Source of the DNA: JAKAXS01 sp965279065
Lineage (GTDB): Bacteria > Pseudomonadota > Alphaproteobacteria > Rhizobiales > Hyphomicrobiaceae
Length of the DNA stretch: 64,000 nucleotides
NCBI GenBank assembly: GCA_965279065.1
Contig: OZ257134.1
Coordinates: forward strand, 124,001 to 188,000
Direction: 5' to 3'
Position numbers and translations under genes: made by a program
Notes under the pieces: generated by a model
The model's input: only the letters and a program-made list of their open reading frames with translations
The model's database searches: none
What the model was told of the DNA's origin: nothing
Part shown: positions 51,974 through 59,798 of the stretch, piece by piece
Layout of the letters: each line of letters starts with the position of its first letter
Numbering within the stretch: the first letter of the stretch is position 1

Positions 51974-52279
51974 ATGCGCTACAAAATGCCTCTCGCTGCA
52001 GCCGCGCTGGCCCTGGCCACGCTCGGCCTGCCGGCCGCCTCATCAGCAGCTACCCTTACAGGCGCCTCGCAGGCGGCACAGTCGTATAGCCAGCACGCAA
52101 CGTTGATGGAGTCGGTACAGTGGCGTGGAGATGGTGATGGTGATGGTTGGCGCCGCGGCGATGGCTGGCGTCGTGGTGGTGGCTGGGGTCGTTGCCGCGC
52201 GTGGCGCCATGAGTGCGCCGATCGCTGGGGCTGGGGCAGTTCCCGCTTCTACCGTTGCCTCTGGCGTCACGGCTGCTGA
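51974..52279 (+). CDS. Small exported Gly/Trp/Arg-rich protein
   Basis: A 101-residue protein with a strong AAGGAG ribosome site 6 nt before the ATG and a clear signal peptide ending SSAA near residue 25. The mature part has GDGDGDGW and repeated RRGDGWRRGGGWGR, then four cysteines (CRAWRHEC, RCLWRHGC) that could form two disulfides. Similar repeat proteins are scattered in Rhizobiales; no function is known. A bidirectional terminator follows. Confidence 0.78.
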   Translation: MRYKMPLAAAALALATLGLPAASSAATLTGASQAAQSYSQHATLMESVQWRGDGDGDGWRRGDGWRRGGGWGRCRAWRHECADRWGWGSSRFYRCLWRHGC

Positions 52280-52302
52280 TCAAGCCACCGACCCCAATGC
52301 AA

Positions 52303-52336
52303 AAATGCCGGCGCCCGCCAGAGCGCCGGCATTTCA
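52303..52336. terminator. Bidirectional intrinsic terminator
   Basis: Perfect 12-bp arms (52303-52314 and 52323-52334) with an 8-nt loop, flanked by A-run and TTTCATT. It separates the convergent genes ending at 52279 and 52354. Confidence 0.8.
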
Positions 52337-52353
52337 TTTCGCCCGCCCGTTCG

Positions 52354-54102
52354 TCAGGCGGCGACAGCCCGCTCCGCGAACCCGATCCAGCCCTTGATCT
52401 TGCCGATGTCCGGTGCATCGCCGTCGCGCAGGATGCTTTGCCCCTCGCGCGTCGTCGCGAACTTGGCGATCGCCGCGCACAGCGCGTCTGCATCAGCCTC
52501 TGCGATGGCCCGGGCGTTGCGATATCCCGCCCCCACCAGCAATTGCGCATGCGTGCCGCGCAACCCCGCGACCGCCATCACCAGCCGCGCCTGATCCTGC
52601 CAGTCGCGGAGCATGCGGCCCGTTAGCGACCGCTGGCCCAGCATGGTCGCCAGCTGATCTGCATCCTCTTCCAGGAAATCTTCCACCGTCGTCACGCCCA
52701 CAGTGGCCAGCCGGCGTGCCGTCTTCGCGCCGATCGATGGCGCCCGTTCCACGTCGTCACCAAGCGCGAGATAAACCTTCGGTGCCCTCTCATCTGCCGT
52801 TGGCAACTTGACAGGCTGCGCCGCCGCCGGCGCAGTCTGCTCCAACTCGGCCTCGGCTACCTCCGCCACATCGGCGTCGGCCGCGGTTTCTGGTTCCACC
52901 ACAGAGGTGACATCCTCGGCTACGTCAACGGGCGCCTCGACCAGTGGTTCGGCAACAACCTCAGCCGCCTCGAACGCATTGCTGTTTGCGGCGTTGAGAA
53001 CGGCCTGCTCCAGCGCCGCGATCGCGACGGCGTTGGGAATGGATACCGGGTCGCCCTGGATCGCGTCCGCATCGTGCACCGGCGCCGGCGGCTCGGGCAG
53101 TATGGCCGTCGCGACCGGCCTCTCACGCTGCGGTGGTTGCGGTGCAGGCTGGTTCAGCCGCGCCGTCCGCGCCGCCGCGGCAGCGGTAGCGCGCGGTGCC
53201 AGCACTTCGGCGGCGAACAGGTCGCGCACCATGCGATCGTCCTCCGGCAGCGTCTTGTCGACGGTGCCCGTGGCCTTCAACTCGTCGTACATGCGCTGCA
53301 CCAGGTCGCGATCGACAGCGTTGCTGAGCCGCTTCTGTAGCGTCTTGACCGGGATCTGCAGCCCGGCCAGCACCGTCTCCACCGTCAGGCCGACCTCCGG
53401 AGGTGTCTGCCCGCTCGCCGCGAATGCGCGATCGAGGATGCGGGCGAAACCCGCTGCCGCATACATCAGCAGCTCCGCTACGATCTTCCGCCCGATCGGA
53501 TCGAGGCCCGCCGGTGGATCCACAACGCCGCGCGAGATGTCGTAGTGCGCGATCAGCTTTTCATACGACCGGTTGGAAAACTCGGCGCCGTCCAGCGTCA
53601 ACTGGCGCAGCCAGTCCTCGCCGTCGGGCACCGCGACGCTTAAGCCCGGGAACGCCTGCTCGCCCTGCTGCCGCAACGTGTCGTAAGAGCGGTTGATGCT
53701 CCACTCCACCGCGCGATGGATGTTGTTCTCCGCCTCCGTCTGCCCGGTATGAAACGGATGAATGGGATCGGTGTAGTAATGTGACAGAACGCCGGCCGCA
53801 TACACCGCCTCGCTCCAGTTCTGCGCCGTCAGCGCCGTCACCAGATGCTGGTACCAGTTCTGCACTTTCTCCGGCGCGCCGCCCCAATAGTTGTCGCGCA
53901 CGTGCAGCACGTGGTTTTTGAAGTCCTTGAACTTGTTGTCGGGATCCTTCGATCCCTCCATGTAGAGCGCCGCGTGCTTCAGGAAGACGCGCCGCCACGC
54001 CTCGGCCTGCGGATCTTCCAGCCGCTGCAGCGCGTCGAGCGCCAGCTTGTGATGGGTGCCGTTGGCGTGGGCGGCGTAGATGATGCGAAACAGCAGGCTC
54101 AT
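52354..54102 (-). CDS. Phospholipase C-fold / HhH (DUF4332-like) fusion protein
   Basis: A 582-residue protein that starts MSLLFRIIYAAHANGTHHK. Residues about 1-220 show the all-helical zinc-dependent phospholipase C/P1-nuclease pattern: HHK (17-19), and LSHYYTDPIHPFHTGQTEAE with His108, Asp112, His115, His118 and Glu124, plus His129 as a further ligand candidate. A long Ala/Glu/Val-rich linker (about 320-430) follows. The last 140 residues hold helix-hairpin-helix repeats (APSIGAKTARRLATVGVTTVEDFLEE, LRGTHAQLLVGAGYRNARAIAE), resembling DUF4332. No signal peptide is seen, so it appears cytosolic, unusual for a PLC fold. A DNA-binding nuclease or phosphatase is possible. Confidence 0.8.
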   Translation of the reverse strand: MSLLFRIIYAAHANGTHHKLALDALQRLEDPQAEAWRRVFLKHAALYMEGSKDPDNKFKDFKNHVLHVRDNYWGGAPEKVQNWYQHLVTALTAQNWSEAVYAAGVLSHYYTDPIHPFHTGQTEAENNIHRAVEWSINRSYDTLRQQGEQAFPGLSVAVPDGEDWLRQLTLDGAEFSNRSYEKLIAHYDISRGVVDPPAGLDPIGRKIVAELLMYAAAGFARILDRAFAASGQTPPEVGLTVETVLAGLQIPVKTLQKRLSNAVDRDLVQRMYDELKATGTVDKTLPEDDRMVRDLFAAEVLAPRATAAAAARTARLNQPAPQPPQRERPVATAILPEPPAPVHDADAIQGDPVSIPNAVAIAALEQAVLNAANSNAFEAAEVVAEPLVEAPVDVAEDVTSVVEPETAADADVAEVAEAELEQTAPAAAQPVKLPTADERAPKVYLALGDDVERAPSIGAKTARRLATVGVTTVEDFLEEDADQLATMLGQRSLTGRMLRDWQDQARLVMAVAGLRGTHAQLLVGAGYRNARAIAEADADALCAAIAKFATTREGQSILRDGDAPDIGKIKGWIGFAERAVAA

Positions 54103-54260
54103 ATCGTCTCCGTGGGATGCGCAAGACGCGCTTCCCGCGAGCTTTTCCGAGTCGCCGCTGCAAGCCAACGGACTACGTCCTTGCCCCGGGCGATTTCAAC
54201 ACCGAATCGTTGTCGCCGCGTGCGTCCGGGAAAGTGGCGGGCGGTCCCCGCGACTGCGCA

Positions 54261-54410
54261 CTAGCGCCCGATGCGAGACCTCGGTTCGGCCAGCCAAACC
54301 GCGAAGCTTCTCGCCTGGCGCCCGCGGCTGCGCAGGGCCATCAGTTCCAGGAGGTCCTGCAAGGCGGCGTCGCTGGCCGTCTGCTGCTGTGTGGCGGAAG
54401 TAGCATTCAT
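54261..54410 (-). CDS. Small hypothetical protein (49 residues)
   Basis: A 49-residue frame starting at the ATG at 54410, preceded by GGAG with 8-nt spacing. It has a polar N-terminus (MNATSATQQQTASDAALQD) and then LLELMALRSRGRQARSFAVWL, a basic amphipathic helix. It competes with another minus frame over the same bases that looks less natural. Evidence rests on the ribosome site, codon use and the plausible helix. Confidence 0.4.
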   Translation of the reverse strand: MNATSATQQQTASDAALQDLLELMALRSRGRQARSFAVWLAEPRSRIGR

Positions 54411-54579
54411 GACACCATCTCCATAACGGAGAATTTACCGTTCTGAGCGTCGCCAAGGCACTGTCGGATGCGGCAGACGGCTGTCGTTAAGAGAAGCAGA
54501 CAGCGGAGAAATATCGCGAACGCGGTGCCGCCGCTGCGTGATAGCTTCAGCCCACGATGGGCCAGCAGGGAGACGGGAC

Positions 54580-55143
54580 GTGGGGTGCAAGTCGTCGTCC
54601 ATCGGCACGCTGTGGATCGGCTTCATTGCCCTTTTCGCCATCGCCGCGACGCCGGCACTGGCGACCCTGGCGCCGGCAGGCTGGCAACTTGCCATCGCCG
54701 TCGGCCTCGGCCTCGTTCTCAGCCTGCTGAGCGCCATCGATCTCAAGACCCTTCGCCTGCCCGACGTCCTCACCCTGCCGCTGATCATTGCTGGCTTGGC
54801 CGTCACCTACGCCCTTGGCATCGATGACGTGCTTTGGCGGCTGGCCGCCGCCGTCGCCGGTGCAGCCTTGCTGTACGTCGTTGCCGAAATCTTCCGCCGC
54901 GCGCGCGGCGTCGATGCGCTAGGCCTCGGCGACGTCAAGCTTTTCGCCGCCGCCGGCGCCTGGGTCGGCTTCGACGGCCTCCCCAGCGTACTTTTGTTGT
55001 CCAGCGCTTCGGCACTCCTCGTGGCTGCTCTCACGGTCGCGGTCGGCGGCACAATCGACCGAACCACGCGCATCCCTTTCGGGCCGTTCCTCGCCGGCGG
55101 CTTCTGGCTCGCCTGGCTCTACGGACCGAACGTCTTGCTGTGA
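54580..55143 (+). CDS. Prepilin peptidase (A24 family), peptidase domain only
   Basis: A 187-residue integral membrane aspartyl protease with about five membrane segments. The catalytic aspartates lie in SAIDLKTLRLPD and the GxGD motif LGLGDVKLFAAAGAWVG. It lacks the N-terminal methylation domain, as in CpaA-type or stand-alone A24 peptidases. The GTG at 54580 has GGGAG 8 nt upstream; an earlier GTG at 54538 is also in frame. No pilus or pseudopilin genes are in the window. Confidence 0.82.
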   Translation: MGCKSSSIGTLWIGFIALFAIAATPALATLAPAGWQLAIAVGLGLVLSLLSAIDLKTLRLPDVLTLPLIIAGLAVTYALGIDDVLWRLAAAVAGAALLYVVAEIFRRARGVDALGLGDVKLFAAAGAWVGFDGLPSVLLLSSASALLVAALTVAVGGTIDRTTRIPFGPFLAGGFWLAWLYGPNVLL

Positions 55144-55152
55144 TCGATCGTA

Positions 55153-55752
55153 CTACGGCGTACCCTTGGCCTCCGCGGAGGCCGGCGCCTTCAGGATGTA
55201 CCGCGTCATGTAGTTGATGCCTTGATCCCAGGTTTCGTCCGTGTTGCCGCGAATGTCGACGCTCTTCATGAACGTCACCTTCTGATCGTCGACGTTGGCC
55301 ATGTACACGTTGATGTTGAGGATCAGGTTGGAGACCTTCTGCACCGTGCCCCAGGCGATGTGCTTGGCACCGAGCTGCTTGCCGTATTCCGTCCCGCAGC
55401 CGCCGCACTGTGCGATGTCCTGTCCCGTCTCGATCTTGCTGCGAACATCCTGCGGAACCTCGACGAAGGCGTACTTCCCGGACTCCTGCAGCTTCGCCTT
55501 GAGCGTGTTCTCGATCATGGCGAGGCGCTTCGTCTCGTCCTCGGTCGTCGGCAGGCGCCCGTCGTTGATGAAGCGGAATCCCAGAAACGCCGTCTTGGCC
55601 TGCGTGGTTTCCATGGAGCCGAGCTGGCTTTCTTTCGCAGCCTGAGGCGTCTTCTCCGGCCCGCCCGGGTTGTCTGCTGCCGTGGCCGGCATCGCGCCGA
55701 TCACCAGCGCCGCCATCAGCGGCAGGCCCTTGCTGAAATTCATCCGTTGCAT
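55153..55752 (-). CDS. Periplasmic DUF2380/DUF3280-like protein
   Basis: A 199-residue exported protein with a signal peptide (LPLMAALVIGAMPATA). The mature domain shows the pattern seen in DUF2380/DUF3280 proteins: FINDGRLPTTEDETKRLAMIENTLKAKL, a C-x2-C pair in CGGCGTEYGKQLGA, then WGTVQKVSNLILNINVYM and the C-terminal DIRGNTDETWDQGINYM. Such proteins occur near quinoprotein dehydrogenases in some methylotrophs, but none is in this window. AAGGA lies just before the ATG at 55752. Confidence 0.75.
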   Translation of the reverse strand: MQRMNFSKGLPLMAALVIGAMPATAADNPGGPEKTPQAAKESQLGSMETTQAKTAFLGFRFINDGRLPTTEDETKRLAMIENTLKAKLQESGKYAFVEVPQDVRSKIETGQDIAQCGGCGTEYGKQLGAKHIAWGTVQKVSNLILNINVYMANVDDQKVTFMKSVDIRGNTDETWDQGINYMTRYILKAPASAEAKGTP

Positions 55753-55961
55753 CGCATGAGTCCTTTCGGTTTGGAGCGCCGTAAGGCGCACAACCCTTCA
55801 GCGTTGCGAACGGGCACAGGCCCCGGAGGTTCCGCTCTCTGTCACCGCATACGGCCTAAACCGTCTCGGAACTTCTCGGGCGGACAGGACTTGCTTTTGG
55901 GCGGCCGGCAGACACGCCGGCCATCCAATAAATGCCAACGGTGTGAACTGGAGTGAGAGAG

Positions 55962-56294
55962 ATGATGATCAAATCGACCCTGTCTTCGGCAGCCGCATTG
56001 GTGCTTCTGACGTCCGGAGCGGCTTGGGCACAATCGACGGGCGCCTCGCCGGCGGATCCAAACAACGAGCGCAATCAGCGGCCGGCCATGAGCAATACGC
56101 AGCCGTCCGACCCCGCAACGGACGACGCATCGGCGCGCGTTCCGACCGATCCGAACGACGCTGCGTCTGCTGAACGTGAAGAAGGCGGCGCCACCGGTGA
56201 ATCGAGCGGCGATGCTGGCGCAGATGCGACTTTAGAAGATGCACCATCGGCCGTCGCGCCAGAAGACACCGCCCCGCCTCAGGCCGCTCCTTAA
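55962..56294 (+). CDS. Exported low-complexity protein
   Basis: A protein of about 110 residues: signal peptide (IKSTLSSAAALVLLTSGAAWA) and a mature part made almost wholly of Asp, Asn, Ala, Pro, Thr and Glu, without cysteines or aromatic residues. GGAG and an ATG ATG pair mark the start. It is divergent from the DUF2380/3280-like gene. Such acidic, disordered secreted proteins have no assigned function. A hairpin terminator follows. Confidence 0.7.
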   Translation: MMIKSTLSSAAALVLLTSGAAWAQSTGASPADPNNERNQRPAMSNTQPSDPATDDASARVPTDPNDAASAEREEGGATGESSGDAGADATLEDAPSAVAPEDTAPPQAAP

Positions 56295-56318
56295 CGGCAG
56301 CCTGTTCTCCTCTTAGTC

Positions 56319-56353
56319 AACGGCACTCGCGTTCCGTGCGGGTGCCGTTTCTT
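56319..56353 (+). terminator. Probable intrinsic terminator
   Basis: Arms AACGGCAC (56319-56326) and GTGCCGTT (56342-56349) enclose a 15-nt loop with an extra GC-rich inner stem, followed by TCTT. It ends the preceding gene. Confidence 0.55.
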
Positions 56354-56562
56354 GCCCGGCCCCGGCCGGCCACTGGACCTACTGGTCGCCGCGCCAGGCA
56401 GCCCAGCCGCGCCGTTAACCATTGCCGAGGCATTTCGGAACGATCGCGCTCCCGCGGCATTGATGCATGTGGCGTCGTCCCTCGCCGCACAACCTGATCT
56501 CCCTCGGATAACCGTCGGCCGACCATGTGTCGCATCCGATGGACAGCTCAAATTATTCGGTG

Positions 56563-56784
56563 ATGACGCTGCAAACACAAACAACGCTTGAAAGAGCTTT
56601 CGAATTGGCCCGCACCGGCAAATGCCGGACGGTGACCGAAGTGCGTTTGAAGCTCCGCTCCGAAGGCTTCGACATCGACCAGATCACCGGCCCCCAGCTG
56701 CTGAAGCAGCTCAATCGCATCCTGGGTGCTAGCCAGGCGGATGAGGACACGTCGCCCGCCTCGGAGAAATCTTCACCCGCCTAG
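56563..56784 (+). CDS. Small conserved-looking hypothetical protein
   Basis: A 73-residue helical protein starting at the ATG at 56563 (in-frame starts at 56527 and 56539 are also possible; no site has a good ribosome sequence). It has RAFELARTGKCRTVTEVRLKLRSEGFDIDQITGPQLLKQLNRIL, a helix-turn-helix-like layout similar to small rhizobial proteins of unknown role. The tail is Ser/Ala-rich. Cytosolic. Confidence 0.55.
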   Translation: MTLQTQTTLERAFELARTGKCRTVTEVRLKLRSEGFDIDQITGPQLLKQLNRILGASQADEDTSPASEKSSPA

Positions 56785-56931
56785 AATCGATTTTCGCGCG
56801 ATACGGAACCGTTTGCCGTCTCCGACGTTCAATATGCAGAGTACTCGCCCGGCCTCCACGGGACGGTCGAGCATCTGAGAGGGCGTCATCTCGCGATGGC
56901 GCCCTCGTGTGATTCCATCTCCAGTGGAGCG

Positions 56932-57147
56932 ATGACCACGATAACTTCGCCGTTGGGCGATCGAAGGCAAGTCATGTGCATCTGGCCAGGCGTGAGCGAC
57001 ACGCGCAAAACAACCGACACCGATACCGACGCGATCGGCGAGCGCCTCAAGACGGAATTCTGCGTCGCAGCAGACGGGCTCAGCCCCGAGATGCAGGAAA
57101 TTCTGCAGCGTCTTTACGAAGCCGAGCAGTCGCACCCCAGGCGTTAA
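56932..57147 (+). CDS. Small protein with a NepR-like pattern (tentative)
   Basis: A 71-residue frame; GGAG lies 4 nt before the ATG at 56932, with other in-frame ATGs at 56896 and 56974. The C-terminal helix pair IGERLKTEFCVAADGLSPEMQEILQRLYEAE resembles, with a one-residue offset, the IGxxLRxxYDxVxxxPVPDRFxxLLxxL signature of NepR anti-sigma factors of the general stress response. Match is suggestive, not firm. No phyR or ecfG gene lies nearby. Confidence 0.4.
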   Translation: MTTITSPLGDRRQVMCIWPGVSDTRKTTDTDTDAIGERLKTEFCVAADGLSPEMQEILQRLYEAEQSHPRR

Positions 57148-57338
57148 TGCACGGCAGGTGGCGGCCCCCGAAACGTAATCCCGGCCTAATAAATATGGCG
57201 ACTACGCCGTAAATTGAACGCTGTGTCTGTGCCGCAACGTAAACGGCGAAAGTGGACCGCTGCAATGCAGCGAGCATTGCATTCGGGGGCGGCCTGGAGC
57301 CTCTTTCGGGTACCCGTTTGTATTGCGTAAGGGATCAC

Positions 57339-58424
57339 ATGATGCGGCGAATTCGCGCCCCGCAATTGAAAGCGATAAGCGTCGCCGTTCTTGCTGTCGC
57401 CCTGCCGGCTACCGGTCGCGCCGAGATCGGAATTCCCGTTCGCTCGGGCGGCGTCTACATGTCGATCGAAGGCGGCTATCAGAATCTGGATGCCGCCGGC
57501 GTGTCGAGCGGCGGCGCGTCCACCTCTGTCAATGGCAATCCGGGTGGTGCTGGTGCGGCGTGTGGTTCACAGAGTCTGTTTTCTACCAGCTGCGCGGTAG
57601 GTGCCGGGACGGAGTCGGCCCGGGGGGTCTCTGACGGGGGTGGCTTTGCAAGCGCCGAAGACGGCGCCTTCGGTTCATTAGGGTTCGGATACGTTCTGCC
57701 GTCCCCGATGTTCGGCTTGCTCGATCGACTTGAGATTGTCGGCAGTTTCGCGCGCAGCGATGACGACAAAGAATCGTTCGGCGCCTTCGGTATGCGCAGC
57801 GTGGACAACTCCTTAACCATAGCAATCGCTCGGGCTCCTATTGAATTCTTGAGAGCGGCAACGGACGTGCGTGAAGAAAGCTCTGAGATTGTGCTGCGCT
57901 TCAAGTCCGACACGAAGGTTTCTGGATCATCCCTTTTGACGCTGAGCTTCGAACCATTCTATCGGCGCAGCGAAACGGAAGTTTCGACGAGAGCCGCGGG
58001 TGACTTCTTCGGCAAAATTAGCCGAGATACGGATATCGATAGCGATACGTTCGGCGCCTTGCTGGCGCTTGAAGGTCGCATGCCGATCGCTTCCAACGTG
58101 TCCATCGTTGGGCGCGGCTATGGGGGCCTCTATCATACGGAAGCTGACGGAAAATTCTCAGACAGGATCGCTACGTTCCTCCCCCTCGCCCACCACGTCG
58201 ATGACGATGACGGTTTCGGAGGTTACAGGGTAGGTGGCGAGGTCGGTCTCCAGGTCGAAGTGACACCCGGCGCTCGCGTCACGCTGTTTGGAGCAGCTGA
58301 CTACCTCAGCGACGTGGCGACCGCCGTGCTCCCGCGCTTCCAGTCCGATCGGGCGGCCCACATCGACCAGGACGATCTCACGGTCTGGCGAACCGGCCTG
58401 CGCCTGACGCTCTCAGCCGATTGA
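57339..58424 (+). CDS. Probable outer-membrane beta-barrel protein
   Basis: A 361-residue exported protein. The start at 57339 (MMRRIRAP) gives a signal peptide cleaved after RA (about residue 28). The mature part is rich in alternating polar/hydrophobic strands (VYMSIEGGYQNLD, FGSLGFGYVLPS, LEIVGSFARS, LTLSFEPFYRR, GGYRVGGEVGLQVEV, VTLFGAADYL) and ends WRTGLRLTLSAD, suggesting a barrel though without a terminal Phe. A Cys pair near residue 80-90 is unusual. It is more AT-rich than its neighbours. Function unknown. Confidence 0.72.
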   Translation: MMRRIRAPQLKAISVAVLAVALPATGRAEIGIPVRSGGVYMSIEGGYQNLDAAGVSSGGASTSVNGNPGGAGAACGSQSLFSTSCAVGAGTESARGVSDGGGFASAEDGAFGSLGFGYVLPSPMFGLLDRLEIVGSFARSDDDKESFGAFGMRSVDNSLTIAIARAPIEFLRAATDVREESSEIVLRFKSDTKVSGSSLLTLSFEPFYRRSETEVSTRAAGDFFGKISRDTDIDSDTFGALLALEGRMPIASNVSIVGRGYGGLYHTEADGKFSDRIATFLPLAHHVDDDDGFGGYRVGGEVGLQVEVTPGARVTLFGAADYLSDVATAVLPRFQSDRAAHIDQDDLTVWRTGLRLTLSAD

Positions 58425-58508
58425 GCGCCTATTGAGTGAAAGCGTCAGGTCGTGGGGCGCGTGACGCTTGTTCCAGGCTTTGAGCCAAAACGGCAAGCCC
58501 GTAAAGAC

Positions 58509-58585
58509 TGGCGACCCCGGCAGGAATTGAACCTGCGACCCCCGGTTTAGGAAACCGGTGCTCTATCCGGCTGAGCTACGGGGCC
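58509..58585 (-). tRNA. tRNA-Arg (anticodon CCU)
   Basis: On the minus strand the 77-nt gene begins GGCCCCG, pairs with CGGGGTC, and encodes CCA. The anticodon loop TTCCTAA gives CCU (reads AGG). D-arm AGCTCAG and T-loop TTCAATT are standard. Confidence 0.95.
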
Positions 58586-58709
58586 AACTGGTGGCGATGC
58601 GGTTATAGCGGGCATCCCGCTGCTCCGCTAGGTGACTGAGGCGTCTTGCAAAAGAAGCGATTGCAACCCTCTTCCTGCCATACTCCTGGCGCAAGACGAG
58701 GTCTCCGAA

Positions 58710-59756
58710 TTGTGCCTGCCGCGGAAAGGGTTGCGTTTGCTCCGCAAGTCGATGGTGTTGAGCCTTTTGCTGGCGTTGCCGGGGCTTTCGGCGCGTGCGG
58801 AGAATCCAGCCGCGCTGACCGGTGACGAACTCCGTCGCATGGTCCCCGGCTCGTCCATCGAAATCGACACCCCCCTCAGTACCGTCGTACCCATTCACTT
58901 CACCGCAGATGGCCTCATGACCGGCGAGGCCGGCACGCTCGCCTCCGTTTTCGGCGCCGAACGCGACCGTGGCCGCTGGTGGATCACCGGCGATCGCCTG
59001 TGCCTGAAGTGGTTCCGCTGGTTCGACGCCGAGCAGCGCTGCCTTGAATTGAGCCAGGATGGCGAACGCGTTTTCTGGCAGGCCGATGACGGCAAGACCG
59101 GCACCGCGACGGTCACGAAACGTGGCCAACAGGTTGCGGCCCTCGGTCCCGGCAAATCCGCGCCTGCCGATGTTGCGGCCAAGCCGACGCCCGCCCCGGT
59201 CGTCGCAGCCGCCGCGGTACCTCCGCCTGCACCACCGCCAGTGCCTACACCCCCTCCCGTGATGGCGTCGACCGATTTCGGCCCGCTGTTGATCATCTCC
59301 CGTGCCGAAGCCGCCACCCCACCCGCCGCGCAGCCGGACGCAGCAGATGCGCCGCAGCCCGCCGCTCCATCGGCTGTCGCCAAGTCGCCCAAGCCGAAGT
59401 CCATCGCCAGGAAGTCTTTGCCCGCCAGCAAGTCTGCCGCCACCACCAAGAGTGCCGACGCGAAATCCACCCGGCCGTCCGCCAAGATACCCAGCAAGGC
59501 CGCCGCAACGGCCAAGCAACACGAGCCTCTGTATGAGGTTGCCGGCGTGGAGGAGGACGACGTCCTCAACATCCGCAACGGCCCCTCGGAATACCACGAC
59601 GCCATCGGCGCGATCCCGCCCTCCGCACGCGGCGTCAAGATCGTCGGCGCGTGCGAGGCCGACTGGTGCCCCGTCACCCACGGCTCGACCAAGGGCTGGG
59701 TGAACCGCTACTACCTCGCCCCCGAAGCCGCACAGAGTGCCCGCGCGGCGCGCTGA
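58710..59756 (+). CDS. Exported protein with C-terminal SH3-like domain
   Basis: A protein of about 348 residues. The TTG at 58710 (GAGG 7 nt upstream) gives a good signal peptide with a basic n-region (KGLRLLRKS) ending SARA; an ATG at 58752 is the alternative. A domain of about 110 residues (LTGDELRRMVPGSSIEIDT to FRWFDAEQRCLELS) is followed by a long Pro/Ala/Lys-rich linker, and a bacterial SH3 domain (about 280-345: DVLNIRNGPSEYHDAIGAIPPSARGVKIVGACE, WVNRYYLA). Periplasmic wall-interacting role is inferred. It follows tRNA-Arg on the opposite strand. Confidence 0.8.
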   Translation: MCLPRKGLRLLRKSMVLSLLLALPGLSARAENPAALTGDELRRMVPGSSIEIDTPLSTVVPIHFTADGLMTGEAGTLASVFGAERDRGRWWITGDRLCLKWFRWFDAEQRCLELSQDGERVFWQADDGKTGTATVTKRGQQVAALGPGKSAPADVAAKPTPAPVVAAAAVPPPAPPPVPTPPPVMASTDFGPLLIISRAEAATPPAAQPDAADAPQPAAPSAVAKSPKPKSIARKSLPASKSAATTKSADAKSTRPSAKIPSKAAATAKQHEPLYEVAGVEEDDVLNIRNGPSEYHDAIGAIPPSARGVKIVGACEADWCPVTHGSTKGWVNRYYLAPEAAQSARAAR

Positions 59757-59798
59757 TCGCGGTGGAAGGTCTAATTCTTCAACAAGAAAGATTGCACG

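Noticed and set aside
58425..58750. Genomic-island junction at tRNA-Arg
   Set aside because: No integrase, no direct repeat of the tRNA end and no mobility gene on either side.
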